A stretch of DNA of 64,000 nucleotides from Mycolicibacterium vinylchloridicum. Lineage in GTDB: Bacteria; Actinomycetota; Actinomycetes; Mycobacteriales; Mycobacteriaceae. The notes beneath the pieces were generated by a model, which did no database searches, had not been told where the DNA came from, and was given only the letters and a program-made list of their open reading frames with translations. The stretch covers positions 1 through 64,000 of the forward strand of contig NZ_JACBJQ010000016.1 of NCBI RefSeq assembly GCF_013404075.1. Direction: 5' to 3'. Shown one piece after another: positions 18,529 to 28,165 of this stretch; position 1 is the first letter of the stretch; every line of letters begins with the position of its first letter. The position numbers were made by a program, and so were the translations under genes.

Positions 18529-19821
18529 TCACACCGTGACGTCGAGGCGGGCCATGCCCCGCAGGGTGACGTGCGGCTTGTAGACCGGTTCGCCGGCCAG
18601 CCGGGCATTCGGGAAGCGTTTCGTCACCGCCGACAGAGCCACCGCGGCCTCCATCCGCGCCAGCGGAGCGCCCAGGCAGAAGTGCGGGCCGTGCCCGAAC
18701 GCGAGGTGCCGGATCGTGCCGCGGGTCGGGTCGAACTCGTCGGGGCGCTCCACGGCGGCGGGATCGCGGTGGGCAGCGGCGAGCAGAATCATGATGATGT
18801 CGCCCTTGGGGACTTCGATAATCCCCCGGTCGCTTCGCTCCTGCCCGCCGGCGATGATCCCCCGGTCGCTTCGCTCCTGCCCGCCGGAGCTGGTGCCGAT
18901 CGTCATGTCGGCGCCGGCGACCCGGCTGGCCAGCTGCACCGGCGGGTCGAAGCGCAACGTCTCCTCGATGATGGCCGGGGCCCGGCCGGGGTCGGCACCC
19001 AGCGCCGTCCAGTACTCGCGGTTGCGCAGCATCGCCAGCACCGCGTTGGCGATCAGGTTCACCGTCGTCTCGTGCCCGGCGATCAGGAGCAGGTTGCACG
19101 TGGCGACGATTTCTTCCTCGGTGAGCTGGTCGCCTGATTCCTCGACAGAGATCAGGGCCGACATCAGGTCGTCCGCCGGTTTCGAGCGCCGCTGCTCGAG
19201 CAGTTCGCGCAGATAGCCCCGCAGCCACAGTCCGGCTTGCAACCGCTCCTCGAGCCCCTGCGTCTCACCGGAGAACGTGACGAACGGATCCAGTCCCTGC
19301 GCCAGAAGCGTTGACGCTGAGCTGAATTGGGGTTCGTCCTCGATCGGCACGCCCAGCAGCCGGCAGATCACGGCCACCGGCAGCGGATGGGCCAGGCTCT
19401 CGATGACGTCGAACTGGCCGGTGTCGTCCACCTTGCCCAAGAGGCCGTCGACCAAGCCGTTGATGTCGGGTTCCAGCGACTTGACCACTTTGGGCGAGAA
19501 CGCCTTGCTGACCAGTTTGCGCAGCCGGGTGTGGTCGGGCGGGTCGAGGAAGAGAAATCCGGGGGTGCCGAACGGCCGCGGCTGTTCGCCGGCTTCGATG
19601 GCGCGCTGCGCGGCGGTGGACTTCAACCGGTCACTGCACGAGTCGGGGTGGCGCAGTACCTCGTCGCAGTCGGCGAAGCTGGACAGCACGTGCAGCGTGG
19701 ACTCGGGCATGTGCATGGGCCCGGCGTCGAGGATCTGCCGGTACACCGGGTACGGGTTGGCCCTGATCGCGGGGTCGAGCAGTTTCAGCAGGAGGGCTTG
19801 CGGCTCGGCGGGAGCAGTCAT
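18529..19821 (-). CDS. Cytochrome P450 with in-frame repeat insertion
   Basis: Soluble bacterial class I P450 monooxygenase, 430 residues. The I-helix oxygen-binding region (LLLIAGHETTVNL), the ExxR motif (EETLRFDPP) and the heme loop FGHGPHFCLG with ligand Cys382 are intact. Between the strand RVAGADMTIG and the usual VPKGD segment there is a 24-residue stretch made of two near-identical 12-residue units (GGQERSDRGII plus A or E, residues about 312-335), encoded by a 36-bp tandem repeat; typical P450s have only a few residues there. The insertion is in a surface loop, so the enzyme may still fold. Substrate and CYP family are not assigned. It lies between the amidohydrolase and tgt, 4 nt from each. 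Confidence 0.88.
   Translation of the reverse strand: MTAPAEPQALLLKLLDPAIRANPYPVYRQILDAGPMHMPESTLHVLSSFADCDEVLRHPDSCSDRLKSTAAQRAIEAGEQPRPFGTPGFLFLDPPDHTRLRKLVSKAFSPKVVKSLEPDINGLVDGLLGKVDDTGQFDVIESLAHPLPVAVICRLLGVPIEDEPQFSSASTLLAQGLDPFVTFSGETQGLEERLQAGLWLRGYLRELLEQRRSKPADDLMSALISVEESGDQLTEEEIVATCNLLLIAGHETTVNLIANAVLAMLRNREYWTALGADPGRAPAIIEETLRFDPPVQLASRVAGADMTIGTSSGGQERSDRGIIAGGQERSDRGIIEVPKGDIIMILLAAAHRDPAAVERPDEFDPTRGTIRHLAFGHGPHFCLGAPLARMEAAVALSAVTKRFPNARLAGEPVYKPHVTLRGMARLDVTV
18816..18887. repeat. 36-bp tandem repeat, two copies, inside the P450 gene
   Basis: Two adjacent 36-bp units, 18816-18851 and 18852-18887, differ at a single base. Each contains CCCGGTCGCTTCGCTCCTGC, and thus on the coding strand GCAGGAGCGAAGCGACCGGG. 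The length is a multiple of three, so the P450 frame is kept and 24 residues are added. I recall short GAGCGAAGCGAC-containing repeats scattered in mycobacterial genomes, so this looks like the insertion and duplication of such an element. Confidence 0.8.
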
Positions 19822-19825
19822 CTAC

Positions 19826-21484
<1,659 letters not shown>

Positions 21485-21997
21485 GTGAAGCGTGGATTGG
21501 TGGTGACCGTCGCCGGCGCCGCAGTCTTGGTGGCGGGGCTGTCCGGTTGTTCCAAGGACGAGAAGAAAACTGAGTCGACGACGAGCGCGACGGCGACGAC
21601 TTCGGCAGCGGCAACAACGAGCGCGGCGGCAGGGGCCCCCAGCGCGACCGCGGGTGCCGGCAGTGCCAAGGTGACGATCGACGGCCAGCCGCAAAACGTC
21701 CAGGGTCAGGTTGTCTGCGCCACGGCGGGCGGCAACATGAACATCGCGATCGGCGAGGCGATGACCGGTATCGCGGCAGTCCTGTCCGCGGACGGCTCTA
21801 CCGTGCAGTCCGTCGGGCTCGGCAACGTCAACGGTGTGACGCTCGGCTACACGCAGGGCGTGCCCGGTGGGGCCAATGCCACCGCGACCAAGGACGGCAA
21901 CACGTACAAGATCAGCGGAACTGCGACGGGTGTGGACATGGCCAACCCGATGCAGCCGGTGACCAAGCCGTTCGAAATCGAGGTCACCTGCCCGTAG
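21485..21997 (+). CDS. lpqH: LpqH, 19 kDa lipoprotein antigen
   Basis: Cell-envelope lipoprotein of 170 residues. The signal peptide [18 protein letters not shown] ends in the lipobox LSGC, so Cys22 should be lipidated. A Ser/Thr/Ala-rich linker (about residues 30-60), the kind that is O-mannosylated in M. tuberculosis, leads to the Myco_19_kDa domain with [13 protein letters not shown] and [12 protein letters not shown], which match my memory of the M. tuberculosis protein. The linker is longer than in that species. The GTG start has TAAGGAG upstream. In M. tuberculosis lpqH follows the sulfatase gene; here the sulfatase is about 19 kb away. A rho-independent terminator follows. Confidence 0.95.
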   Translation: MKRGLVVTVAGAAVLVAGLSGCSKDEKKTESTTSATATTSAAATTSAAAGAPSATAGAGSAKVTIDGQPQNVQGQVVCATAGGNMNIAIGEAMTGIAAVLSADGSTVQSVGLGNVNGVTLGYTQGVPGGANATATKDGNTYKISGTATGVDMANPMQPVTKPFEIEVTCP

Positions 21998-22012
21998 CGG
22001 GGGCCAAAACGG

Positions 22013-22049
22013 AGCGGCGGCGCCCTGAGGGGTCGCCGCCGCTTCTTTG
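22013..22049. terminator. Bidirectional terminator between lpqH and WS/DGAT genes
   Basis: AGCGGCGGCG (22013-22022) and CGCCGCCGCT (22034-22043) form a perfect 10-bp GC-rich stem with an 11-nt loop, followed by TCTTT. It lies in the 54-bp gap between two convergent genes and has an AAAA tract on the left side (22006-22009), so it can serve both. Confidence 0.8.
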
Positions 22050-22051
22050 GG

Positions 22052-23413
22052 TCAGACCCCGACCGCCTTTTCCAGCGCGGCCAGCGAGTCTTCGAGCTGC
22101 CCGAGTAGCCGCTGTAGATGCGGGATGCTGCGCCGGCAGCCGACCAGCCCGAAGTCGAGGTTGTCGGCGTTGTTGGACAGCGTGATGTTGAGGGCTTGGC
22201 CGTCCAGCGCGATCGACAGCGGGTAGTTGCCGTCGAGCCGCGCGCCGCGCCAGTACAGCGGCTCGCGGGCGCCGGGCACATTGGAGATCACGATGTTGAA
22301 CGGCGGCGAGGCGGCGGCCGCCAGCGCCGGGATCAGCGTGAGGGCCAGCGGTGCGACGTTGAACGCCGACAGTGCCAGTTGCTGAAGCCTGGGGAGCTGT
22401 TGGAAGACTTCCTTGTTCCCGCTGATCGAGTCGCGGATGATCTCGAGCCGCTGGGCGGGATCACTGACGTCGGTGGCCAGGCTGCACAGGATGCTGCCGA
22501 CTTGGTTGCCGCCGCTGGAGTGATCGTCTTCGGAGCGAAGGTTGACCGGCACCATGGCGATCAGCGGCCGGTCGGGCAGCGCGTCCTGTTCGATCAGGTA
22601 GGCGCGCAGGGCGCCCGCGCACATCGCCAGGATGACGTCGTTGACGGTGACGCCGGCCGCGTCCTTGATGGCGACGATGCGTTTGATCGGCCAAGACTGC
22701 GCCGCCACCCGGCGGGCCCCGCCGATCGACACGTTGAACATCGTCTTGGGCGCTCCGAACGGCAACGTCAGCTGCTGTTCGAGCAGGCCGGCGCGGGCCA
22801 CGGTCAACGCCGAGGGGCCGAGGCCGACGATCGATCCGGCCAGTCGCTTCAGCTCACCCACCGGTGTCACGCTGCGCTTTTCCTTGGTGCGTTGACGTGG
22901 CGGGAGGCTGTACGGCGCCCGCACCTGGGTATCTTGCGGATCAGTGGACAGCGAGCGACGCATGAGCTTTACCGCAGAGACGCCGTCGAGCAGCGAGTGG
23001 TGGACCTTGGTGTAGACGGCGACCCGACCATCGTTGAGCCCTTCGACCAGGTGGGTCTCCCACAGCGGCCGGTGCCGGTCGAGCAGGCTGCCGTGCAGCC
23101 GCGAGGTGAGCTCGAGCAGTTCGCGGACCCGTCCGGGCGAGGGGAGTGCCGAGCGGCGCAGGTGGTATTCGAGGTCGATGTCGCGGTCGAAGGACCAGGT
23201 GAGGTTGGCGATACCGCCAAGCAGTTCACCAGGGTGCTTGCGGAACGTGGGCTGGACGTCGTTGTCGGCGAGCATCTCGGCGTAGATGTCGGCCAGGAAT
23301 TCCGGTCCGGCACCTTCGGGGAGCTCGAACAGTTGTAGGCCGCCGACGTGCATCGGATGTTCCCGCGACTCGGCCAGCAGGAACATCGAATCGGTCGGCG
23401 ACATCAGCTCCAT
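22052..23413 (-). CDS. WS/DGAT-type diacylglycerol O-acyltransferase
   Basis: Wax-ester synthase/acyl-CoA:diacylglycerol acyltransferase of 453 residues, a family greatly expanded in mycobacteria for triacylglycerol storage. The active-site motif HHxxxDG is present as HHSLLDG (His138, His139, Asp143). The C-terminal WES_acyltransf domain includes ISNVPGAREPLYWRGARL and the NPLS-like YPLSIALDGQALNIT. The N-terminal MSPTDSMFLLAE is typical. The start ATG at 23413 has GGAGG (GAGGTCCTC region) upstream. The exact acceptor (diacylglycerol or long-chain alcohol) cannot be told. Confidence 0.9.
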   Translation of the reverse strand: MELMSPTDSMFLLAESREHPMHVGGLQLFELPEGAGPEFLADIYAEMLADNDVQPTFRKHPGELLGGIANLTWSFDRDIDLEYHLRRSALPSPGRVRELLELTSRLHGSLLDRHRPLWETHLVEGLNDGRVAVYTKVHHSLLDGVSAVKLMRRSLSTDPQDTQVRAPYSLPPRQRTKEKRSVTPVGELKRLAGSIVGLGPSALTVARAGLLEQQLTLPFGAPKTMFNVSIGGARRVAAQSWPIKRIVAIKDAAGVTVNDVILAMCAGALRAYLIEQDALPDRPLIAMVPVNLRSEDDHSSGGNQVGSILCSLATDVSDPAQRLEIIRDSISGNKEVFQQLPRLQQLALSAFNVAPLALTLIPALAAAASPPFNIVISNVPGAREPLYWRGARLDGNYPLSIALDGQALNITLSNNADNLDFGLVGCRRSIPHLQRLLGQLEDSLAALEKAVGV

Positions 23414-23490
23414 AGAGGACCTCCGCGTTGGTTCTACCCCGTGTGCCCATTACACCGGTTTGTCACACGGCGCGAGCAGTCCTCGTCGGA

Positions 23491-23775
23491 TCAGCGGTGG
23501 CCGCCGCCCCCGCCACCGCCGCCGCCACCGGGATGGGCGTTGAAGCCCGGCTCGGCCACCTCGGCTTCGGTGAGTTGATCGCTGGTGTCGGGGATGATGG
23601 TCGGGGCGCAGTCCAACGAGAAGCTGTCCTCGGTGTCGGTGTCCTGACACTGGGCGGCCAGGCGCGGCGCGGGCGCAGCGACGCCGGCGAACACCGCGAC
23701 CGCCGGGGCGGCCGCGATCACCAATCCTATTGCGGCATAAAGCAACCGGCGAGTGCCGATTGAAGCGGTCGTCAT
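23491..23775 (-). CDS. Small exported Gly-tailed mycobacterial protein
   Basis: 94 residues: an N-terminal signal sequence (TTASIGTRRLLYAAIGLVIAAAPAVAVFAG is described by a basic patch then a hydrophobic core to about residue 33), a mature part with two cysteines (CQDTDTEDSFSLDC), an acidic segment, and a C-terminal run of ten glycines ending in HR. Some mycobacterial genomes label similar small secreted proteins Ibp1; I offer that only as a resemblance. The ATG at 23775 is preferred because a G-rich ribosome site lies 9-10 nt upstream; another ATG is two codons earlier (23781). Function unknown. Confidence 0.6.
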   Translation of the reverse strand: MTTASIGTRRLLYAAIGLVIAAAPAVAVFAGVAAPAPRLAAQCQDTDTEDSFSLDCAPTIIPDTSDQLTEAEVAEPGFNAHPGGGGGGGGGGHR

Positions 23776-23860
23776 GATCACATACCCCCTGGCCTACAGC
23801 GTTGCGTCTCCAACCCGCCAGGGTAGGCGAGGTTCCTGGGAATCACGGTGCGTCAGATCC

Positions 23861-23879
23861 GATTCACAGCAGTCACGCA
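23861..23879. promoter_or_regulatory. TCACAGC-containing site in tRNA/small-gene intergenic region
   Basis: GATTCACAGCAGTCACGCA contains TTCACAGC followed by TCACGCA, close to the right-hand part of the element found before the response-regulator gene at 56.7 kb. It lies 86 bp upstream of the small exported gene, in the opposite orientation. Apart from this site the 160-bp stretch 23776-23938 shows nothing I recognise. Weak evidence. Confidence 0.25.
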
Positions 23880-23939
23880 GGACGCGGGTCCTCCGGCTGC
23901 ACTCTCATCGCTTCGTCCACCACGCCGAGCGTGGGGAAT

Positions 23940-23970
23940 GAAAAAGCCCTGAGCCCAGATGGGTTCAGGG
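23940..23970 (-). terminator. Terminator of tRNA-Ser
   Basis: On the minus strand CCTGAACCC, a 4-nt loop ATCT and GGGCTCAGG form a 9-bp stem with one mismatch, followed by GCTTTTT. It begins about 9 nt after the tRNA 3' end and is a standard intrinsic terminator. Confidence 0.8.
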
Positions 23971-23978
23971 ACTTATGG

Positions 23979-24066
23979 CGGTGGCGGAGGGATTTGAACC
24001 CTCGGACGGGGGTTACCCGTCACACGCTTTCGAGGCGTGCTCCTTAGGCCGCTCGGACACGCCACC
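23979..24066 (-). tRNA. tRNA-Ser(CGA)
   Basis: 88-nt class II tRNA read on the minus strand. The acceptor stem pairs GGTGGCG with CGCCACC, followed by discriminator G as expected for serine. The anticodon arm is CACGC-CTCGAAA-GCGTG, giving anticodon CGA. A long variable arm (GACGGGTAACCCCCGTC) and a T arm with GGTTCAAATCC are visible. CCA is not encoded. It lies 28 nt downstream of tadA on the same strand. Confidence 0.95.
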
Positions 24067-24094
24067 GTCGAAGAGCTTACGGGGCGCAGCCGGG

Positions 24095-24616
24095 CTAACC
24101 CAAATCGCGCTGACGGGCGAAAAACCCCTCCATCAGCGCGGCGCACTCGTGCGCCAGCACTCCCCCGCGCACTTCCGGCCGGTGCGTCAGCCGCCGGTCG
24201 CGCACCACGTCCCACAGTGAGCCTGCCGCACCGGTTTTGGGCTCCCATGCCCCGAACACCACCCGCGCCACCCGCGCCATCACCAGCGCGCCCGCGCACA
24301 TCGTGCACGGCTCGACGGTCACCGCCAGCGTCGTCCCCGCCAGCCGCCAGCCGTCGCCGTACACCCGGGCCGCCGCGCGCAACGCCAGGATCTCCGCGTG
24401 CGCAGTCGGGTCGCCCAGCTGTTCGCGGGCATTGGCCGCGCGGGCCAGCTCGGTTCCGTCGGGGCCGAACACCACCGCGCCGATCGGCACGTCGTCGTCG
24501 CCCGCCAATTCCGCAGCCGAGATCGCCGCGCGAATCAAGGCTTCGTCAGGCCCCGCCCGATGGCGCCGCTCCTCCTCCTTGGCTCCGCCTGCGGCATCGT
24601 CGCCGGCGCGACTCAC
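24095..24616 (-). CDS. tadA: tRNA(Arg) adenosine-34 deaminase
   Basis: Zinc-dependent deaminase making inosine at the wobble base of tRNA(Arg)ACG; 173 residues. The catalytic motif HAE (TAHAEILAL) and the zinc cysteines PCTMC are present, together with the TadA-type ARVARVVFGAWEPKTGA. A 25-residue charged N-terminal extension precedes the domain, so the true start could be slightly internal. The ATG overlaps the stop of the upstream gene (ATGA), indicating coupling; this pair is conserved in actinobacteria. Confidence 0.92.
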   Translation of the reverse strand: MSRAGDDAAGGAKEEERRHRAGPDEALIRAAISAAELAGDDDVPIGAVVFGPDGTELARAANAREQLGDPTAHAEILALRAAARVYGDGWRLAGTTLAVTVEPCTMCAGALVMARVARVVFGAWEPKTGAAGSLWDVVRDRRLTHRPEVRGGVLAHECAALMEGFFARQRDLG

Positions 24617-25131
24617 CGCTCGAGGCGGTCGAGCACAGCTGCCAGCTCGTCGGCAAAACCCATCTCCCGCGCGATCCGGCCGAGCTGTTCGTCGGCATAG
24701 AGATCGGTTTCGTCCAGGATCACGCTCAGCACCGGTTCCGGCAGCCCGATATCGGCCAGCACGCCCAGATCACCCTCTTCGAAAGGGTCGGCATCCTCGA
24801 GGTCTTCGGGCGAGATATCGGCGTCCAACGTCTCCAGCGCCTCGGCCGCAATGTCGTAATCCAGCGCCGCCGTCGCGTCCGACAGCAGCAGCCGAGTGCC
24901 CGCCGGTGCGGGTCGCACGATCAAGAAGAACTCGTCGTCGATGTCCAACAGCCCGAACACCGCACCGGCACTGCGCAATTCTCGCAACTCCGTCTCGGCT
25001 GCGCTCAAGCTGGTCAGCACCTTCGTGCTCATTGCCGAGCAACGCCACTTGCCGTCCTCGCGAACCACAGCAACCGCAAAGCCATCCGGGGTGTCCGACC
25101 CCGGGCTGTTCTGCGCTCGCTGTGCTGCCAT
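24613..25131 (-). CDS. tRNA adenosine deaminase-associated protein
   Basis: 172-residue acidic protein of the actinobacterial family that is always found next to tadA (Rv3753c type). It shows the family pattern DGFAVAVVREDGKWRCS and a central LRSAGAVFGLLDIDDEFFLIVRP, with an acidic patch (ISPEDLEDADPFEEGD) in the second half. No enzyme motif is seen and its function is not known. The ATG at 25131 was chosen over a longer frame that would run into the tyrA promoter and coding region. Transcribed divergently from tyrA with 81 bp between starts. Confidence 0.85.
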   Translation of the reverse strand: MAAQRAQNSPGSDTPDGFAVAVVREDGKWRCSAMSTKVLTSLSAAETELRELRSAGAVFGLLDIDDEFFLIVRPAPAGTRLLLSDATAALDYDIAAEALETLDADISPEDLEDADPFEEGDLGVLADIGLPEPVLSVILDETDLYADEQLGRIAREMGFADELAAVLDRLER

Positions 25132-25212
25132 GGGCGCATACGCTAGTCGCTGATCAGGCGTTTTGACCAGGTACCCATCGGTTGTGGCGCGTTGATATGC
25201 CAACCTGGAGAC

Positions 25213-26169
25213 GTGACGAAGACACCCGTGTGCGTCCTCGGGCTTGGACTGATCGGCGGGTCGCTGTTGCGCGCGGCAGTCGCCGCCGGACGTGAAGCGT
25301 TCGGATACAACCGGTCCGTCGAGGGCGCCCAAGGTGCCCGATTCGACGGTTTCGCCGCGACCACCGACCTCACCGAGGCCCTGCAGTGGGCCGCCGATCG
25401 CGACGCGCTGATCGTCCTGGCGGTCCCCATGCCCGCGGTGTCCTTGCTACTGGGCCACGTCAAAGACGTCGCCGCCGAATGTCCGCTGACCGACGTCATC
25501 AGCGTCAAAGGCGCCGTCCTCGAGCAGGTGCGTCAGGCCGGGCTGCTCGACCGCTACGTCGGCGGTCACCCGATGGCCGGCACCGCACACTCAGGCTGGA
25601 CCGCGGGCGATGCCAGGCTGTTCGCCGGTGCGCCGTGGGTCCTCAGCGTCGACGAACACGTCGACGCAACGGTATGGGCGCAGGTGATGGACCTGGCCCT
25701 GGACTGCCGTGCCGTCGTCGTCCCCGCCAAGTCCGACGAGCACGACGCTGCCGCGGCGAGCATCTCCCACCTGCCGCACCTGTTGGCCGAGGCGCTGGCC
25801 GTGACCGCCGCCGAGGTGCCGCTGTCGTTCGCCCTGGCGGCGGGCTCGTTCCGGGACGGCACCCGGGTCGCGGCCACCGCCCCCGACCTCGTCCGCGCGA
25901 TGTGCGAGGCCAATGCCGACCAGCTGTTGCCGGCCCTGGACCGAGCGCTGGAGCTGTTGAAGCAGTCCCGTGATTCGTTGGCACAGAAGGGCTCGGTGGC
26001 CGAGCTGGTCGAGGACGGCCATGCCGCCCGCACCCGCTACGACAGCTTCTCGCGCCCGCAGATCGTGACGATCGCCATCGGCGAAGAGAATTGGCGGGAC
26101 GAGCTGGCTGCCGCCGGTCGCGCCGGCGGGGTGATCAGATCCGCTCTGCCAATCCTGGGTAGTCGGTGA
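25213..26169 (+). CDS. tyrA: Prephenate dehydrogenase
   Basis: NAD(P)-dependent enzyme of tyrosine synthesis, 318 residues from the GTG at 25213, which has CTGGAG just upstream. The Rossmann motif GLGLIGGSL starts at about residue 11, and the catalytic and substrate region shows [13 protein letters not shown] with the conserved His, then a helical C-terminal domain with [11 protein letters not shown] and [10 protein letters not shown]. There is no fused ACT or chorismate mutase domain. Gene order around it equals that of M. tuberculosis Rv3752c-Rv3755c. Its 3' end overlaps the next, convergent gene by 35 nt. Confidence 0.92.
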   Translation: MTKTPVCVLGLGLIGGSLLRAAVAAGREAFGYNRSVEGAQGARFDGFAATTDLTEALQWAADRDALIVLAVPMPAVSLLLGHVKDVAAECPLTDVISVKGAVLEQVRQAGLLDRYVGGHPMAGTAHSGWTAGDARLFAGAPWVLSVDEHVDATVWAQVMDLALDCRAVVVPAKSDEHDAAAASISHLPHLLAEALAVTAAEVPLSFALAAGSFRDGTRVAATAPDLVRAMCEANADQLLPALDRALELLKQSRDSLAQKGSVAELVEDGHAARTRYDSFSRPQIVTIAIGEENWRDELAAAGRAGGVIRSALPILGSR

Positions 26170-26737
26170 TGAATCCGTCGGTGTCGACGGTGATCGTGGT
26201 CTGGGCCACCGGCGAGTGCAGTTTGATGCCGTCGCGGCCGTCCGGGCCGACGCTGCTGTAGCTGATCGTCGCCTGACTGACGGTCAGGTCGGGCAAACTC
26301 ACGTACACCACCGGCAAGCTCACCGAATCGGCCCGTCGGTACAGGCCGGTGCGGCGGATCGGCAGTGCGTTGAAGAACGGGCTGAAGACGACGTCGACGT
26401 CGAGCGCGCCCTCGTAGGAGGCCCTGGTCTGGCCCTGGTGGTCAGTGATGAGCCACATGTTCTCTTCGTCACGGGCGATCGACAGTTGCCGGTCCCGCTC
26501 GGCGAGGGTGACGCTCATGGACAACCGCTTGGTGGCCCCCGTCTCGTCGGTCACCAGGTCGTAGGACGCGCTGAAGGCGGGGTTCGTCGCGGCGGCCGCG
26601 GCGACGATGCGGCCGTACGCCTTGATCCGGCTGCCCGATAGCTGAACCCGGGCCGATTCCATCCGCGAATCATCATGTGCGCGCCAGGTCAGGATGGCCG
26701 GCCAGGCGCTTTCTGTCGCGTCGTTGGCTGCACTCAC
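26135..26737 (-). CDS. Putative glycolipid-binding domain protein (Rv3755c-like)
   Basis: 200-residue protein resembling the putative glycolipid-binding family (PF06475): it opens with [16 protein letters not shown] and has repeated beta-strand patterns ([30 protein letters not shown]). No signal peptide is seen. The GTG at 26737 overlaps the proZ stop (GTGA), so it is probably the last gene of the proXVWZ transcript. Its last 35 nt overlap the end of tyrA on the other strand. Function is not established. Confidence 0.75.
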   Translation of the reverse strand: MSAANDATESAWPAILTWRAHDDSRMESARVQLSGSRIKAYGRIVAAAAATNPAFSASYDLVTDETGATKRLSMSVTLAERDRQLSIARDEENMWLITDHQGQTRASYEGALDVDVVFSPFFNALPIRRTGLYRRADSVSLPVVYVSLPDLTVSQATISYSSVGPDGRDGIKLHSPVAQTTITVDTDGFITDYPGLAERI

Positions 26738-27522
26738 CCGTCTACCGTATGCGACGGACCACCCAGTTCGTAACCAGGTGGCGAACTGCGGCCCTTCCGT
26801 GACGTGGGTGCTTGCGCATCGAAACTCACCTCGTCGTCGAGCAGTGGTTGCGGCATCCGCCGGATTCGCCCGGTGCCCGGCACCGACGCCCACACCGCCA
26901 ACGCCAGCAGCCCGTCGAGCACCAGGGCCAACACCGTCACCAACAATGCCCCCACCAGGGCGAGGTAGAACTGGCGGACCTTGATGCCGTCGATCAGGTA
27001 GCGACCCAGTCCGCCCAGGCTGGCGTACGCGGCCACCGTCGCGGTCGCGACGACCTGCAGCGTGGCGGTGCGCAGCCCACCCAAGATCAACGGCAGTGCG
27101 TTGGGCACTTCGACGCGCAGCAAAACCCGCATCTCGGTCATGCCCATCGAGCGGGCGGCATCCTTCACTGCGGGGTCGACGTTGGCGATCCCGGCGTAGG
27201 TGCCGGCCAGTAGCGGCGGGATGCCCAGCAACATGAGCGCGACGGTCGGCGGCAGCAGTCCCAGCCCCCACAGCAGCACGCCGAGCAGCAGCACGCCGAG
27301 AGTGGGCAGCGCGCGCAGCGCGTTGACCCCGGTGACGACCAGGAACGTGCCGCGCCCGGTGTGCCCGATCGCCATCCCGATCGGGATGGCGATCAGGGCA
27401 GAGAAGACGACGGCGACCGCGGTGTATTGCAGGTGCTCGAGGATGCGCATCCCCAGGCCGGCCTTCCCCTCCCAGTTGGCGGCGGTGAAGATGTAGGCAA
27501 GCGCCTGATGCAGGAAGTTCAT
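26734..27522 (-). CDS. proZ: Glycine-betaine-type ABC transporter permease ProZ
   Basis: Membrane permease of 262 residues with about six helices and the BPD_transp_1 EAA-loop pattern DAARSMGMTEMRVLLRVEVPNALPLILGGLR. The C-terminal ~45 residues are a polar tail (rich in Pro, Ser and Gly). It is one of two permeases of an osmoprotectant-type ABC importer. The ATG overlaps the proW stop by 4 nt, and its stop overlaps the next gene's GTG. Confidence 0.9.
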   Translation of the reverse strand: MNFLHQALAYIFTAANWEGKAGLGMRILEHLQYTAVAVVFSALIAIPIGMAIGHTGRGTFLVVTGVNALRALPTLGVLLLGVLLWGLGLLPPTVALMLLGIPPLLAGTYAGIANVDPAVKDAARSMGMTEMRVLLRVEVPNALPLILGGLRTATLQVVATATVAAYASLGGLGRYLIDGIKVRQFYLALVGALLVTVLALVLDGLLALAVWASVPGTGRIRRMPQPLLDDEVSFDAQAPTSRKGRSSPPGYELGGPSHTVDG

Positions 27523-28163
27523 GACGTCGCCTTCACCCGGGCCCAGGGCGTGATCAGCCGGCCGGCCAGCAGGATCAGCACGTCGATGATGATCGCCAGC
27601 AGGAAGATCGCGATGATGCCCGCGACGATCTGGTCACTCTTGTCCGCCTGATAACCCTCGGTGAACCAGGTTCCCAGCCCGCCGATCCCGATGACCGAGC
27701 CCACCGACACCATCGAGATGTTGGTCACCGCGACCACCCGCAGCCCGGCGATGAGCACCGGAATCGACAGCGGCAGTTCGACTTTGACCATCCTGGATAA
27801 CCTGGTGTAGCCGACTGCGGTGGCGGCGTCACGCACCTGGGCGGGCACCGCGTCGAGCGCCTCGGGCACGGCCCGCACCAGCAGCGCGGTGGTGTAGAGG
27901 GTGAGGGCGACGATGACGTTGGTTTCGTCGAGGATGCGGGTCGGGATGATCAGCGGAAGCACCACGAACAGCGCCAGCGACGGGATGGTGAAGATGATGC
28001 TTGCCGTCACGGTGGTCAGGCGCCGCAGTGCGGTGGTCCGCCAGATGTAGGCGCCGAGCGGCACCGCGATGACCAGACCCAAGGCCACCGGAACCAGCGA
28101 GAGCCGAAGGTGGATCACCGTCAGCACCCACGCTTTGTCGAGATGGGTGAGCAGATAATTCAT
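27519..28163 (-). CDS. proW: Glycine-betaine-type ABC transporter permease ProW
   Basis: Second permease of the system, 214 residues, with six predicted helices and the EAA loop DAATAVGYTRLSRMVKVELPLSIPV. Like ProZ it is of the compact OpuCB/OpuCD type. It starts 2 nt after the proV stop and overlaps proZ by 4 nt, so the three inner-membrane components are tightly coupled. Confidence 0.9.
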   Translation of the reverse strand: MNYLLTHLDKAWVLTVIHLRLSLVPVALGLVIAVPLGAYIWRTTALRRLTTVTASIIFTIPSLALFVVLPLIIPTRILDETNVIVALTLYTTALLVRAVPEALDAVPAQVRDAATAVGYTRLSRMVKVELPLSIPVLIAGLRVVAVTNISMVSVGSVIGIGGLGTWFTEGYQADKSDQIVAGIIAIFLLAIIIDVLILLAGRLITPWARVKATS

Positions 28164-28165
28164 AC

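Noticed and set aside
23491..23527. Poly-glycine (CCG/CCC) run as a CRISPR-like or microsatellite locus
   Set aside because: It is a short coding homopolymer-like tail of one small protein, without spacers or further copies.
23979..24066. tRNA-Ser as an integration site of a mobile element
   Set aside because: No integrase, no repeated 3' tRNA fragment and no change in gene style were seen on either side.
26738..27271. Longer version of the glycolipid-binding-domain protein starting at 27271
   Set aside because: The added 178 residues would lie inside proZ in a different frame; the GTG at 26737 overlapping the proZ stop fits the operon.
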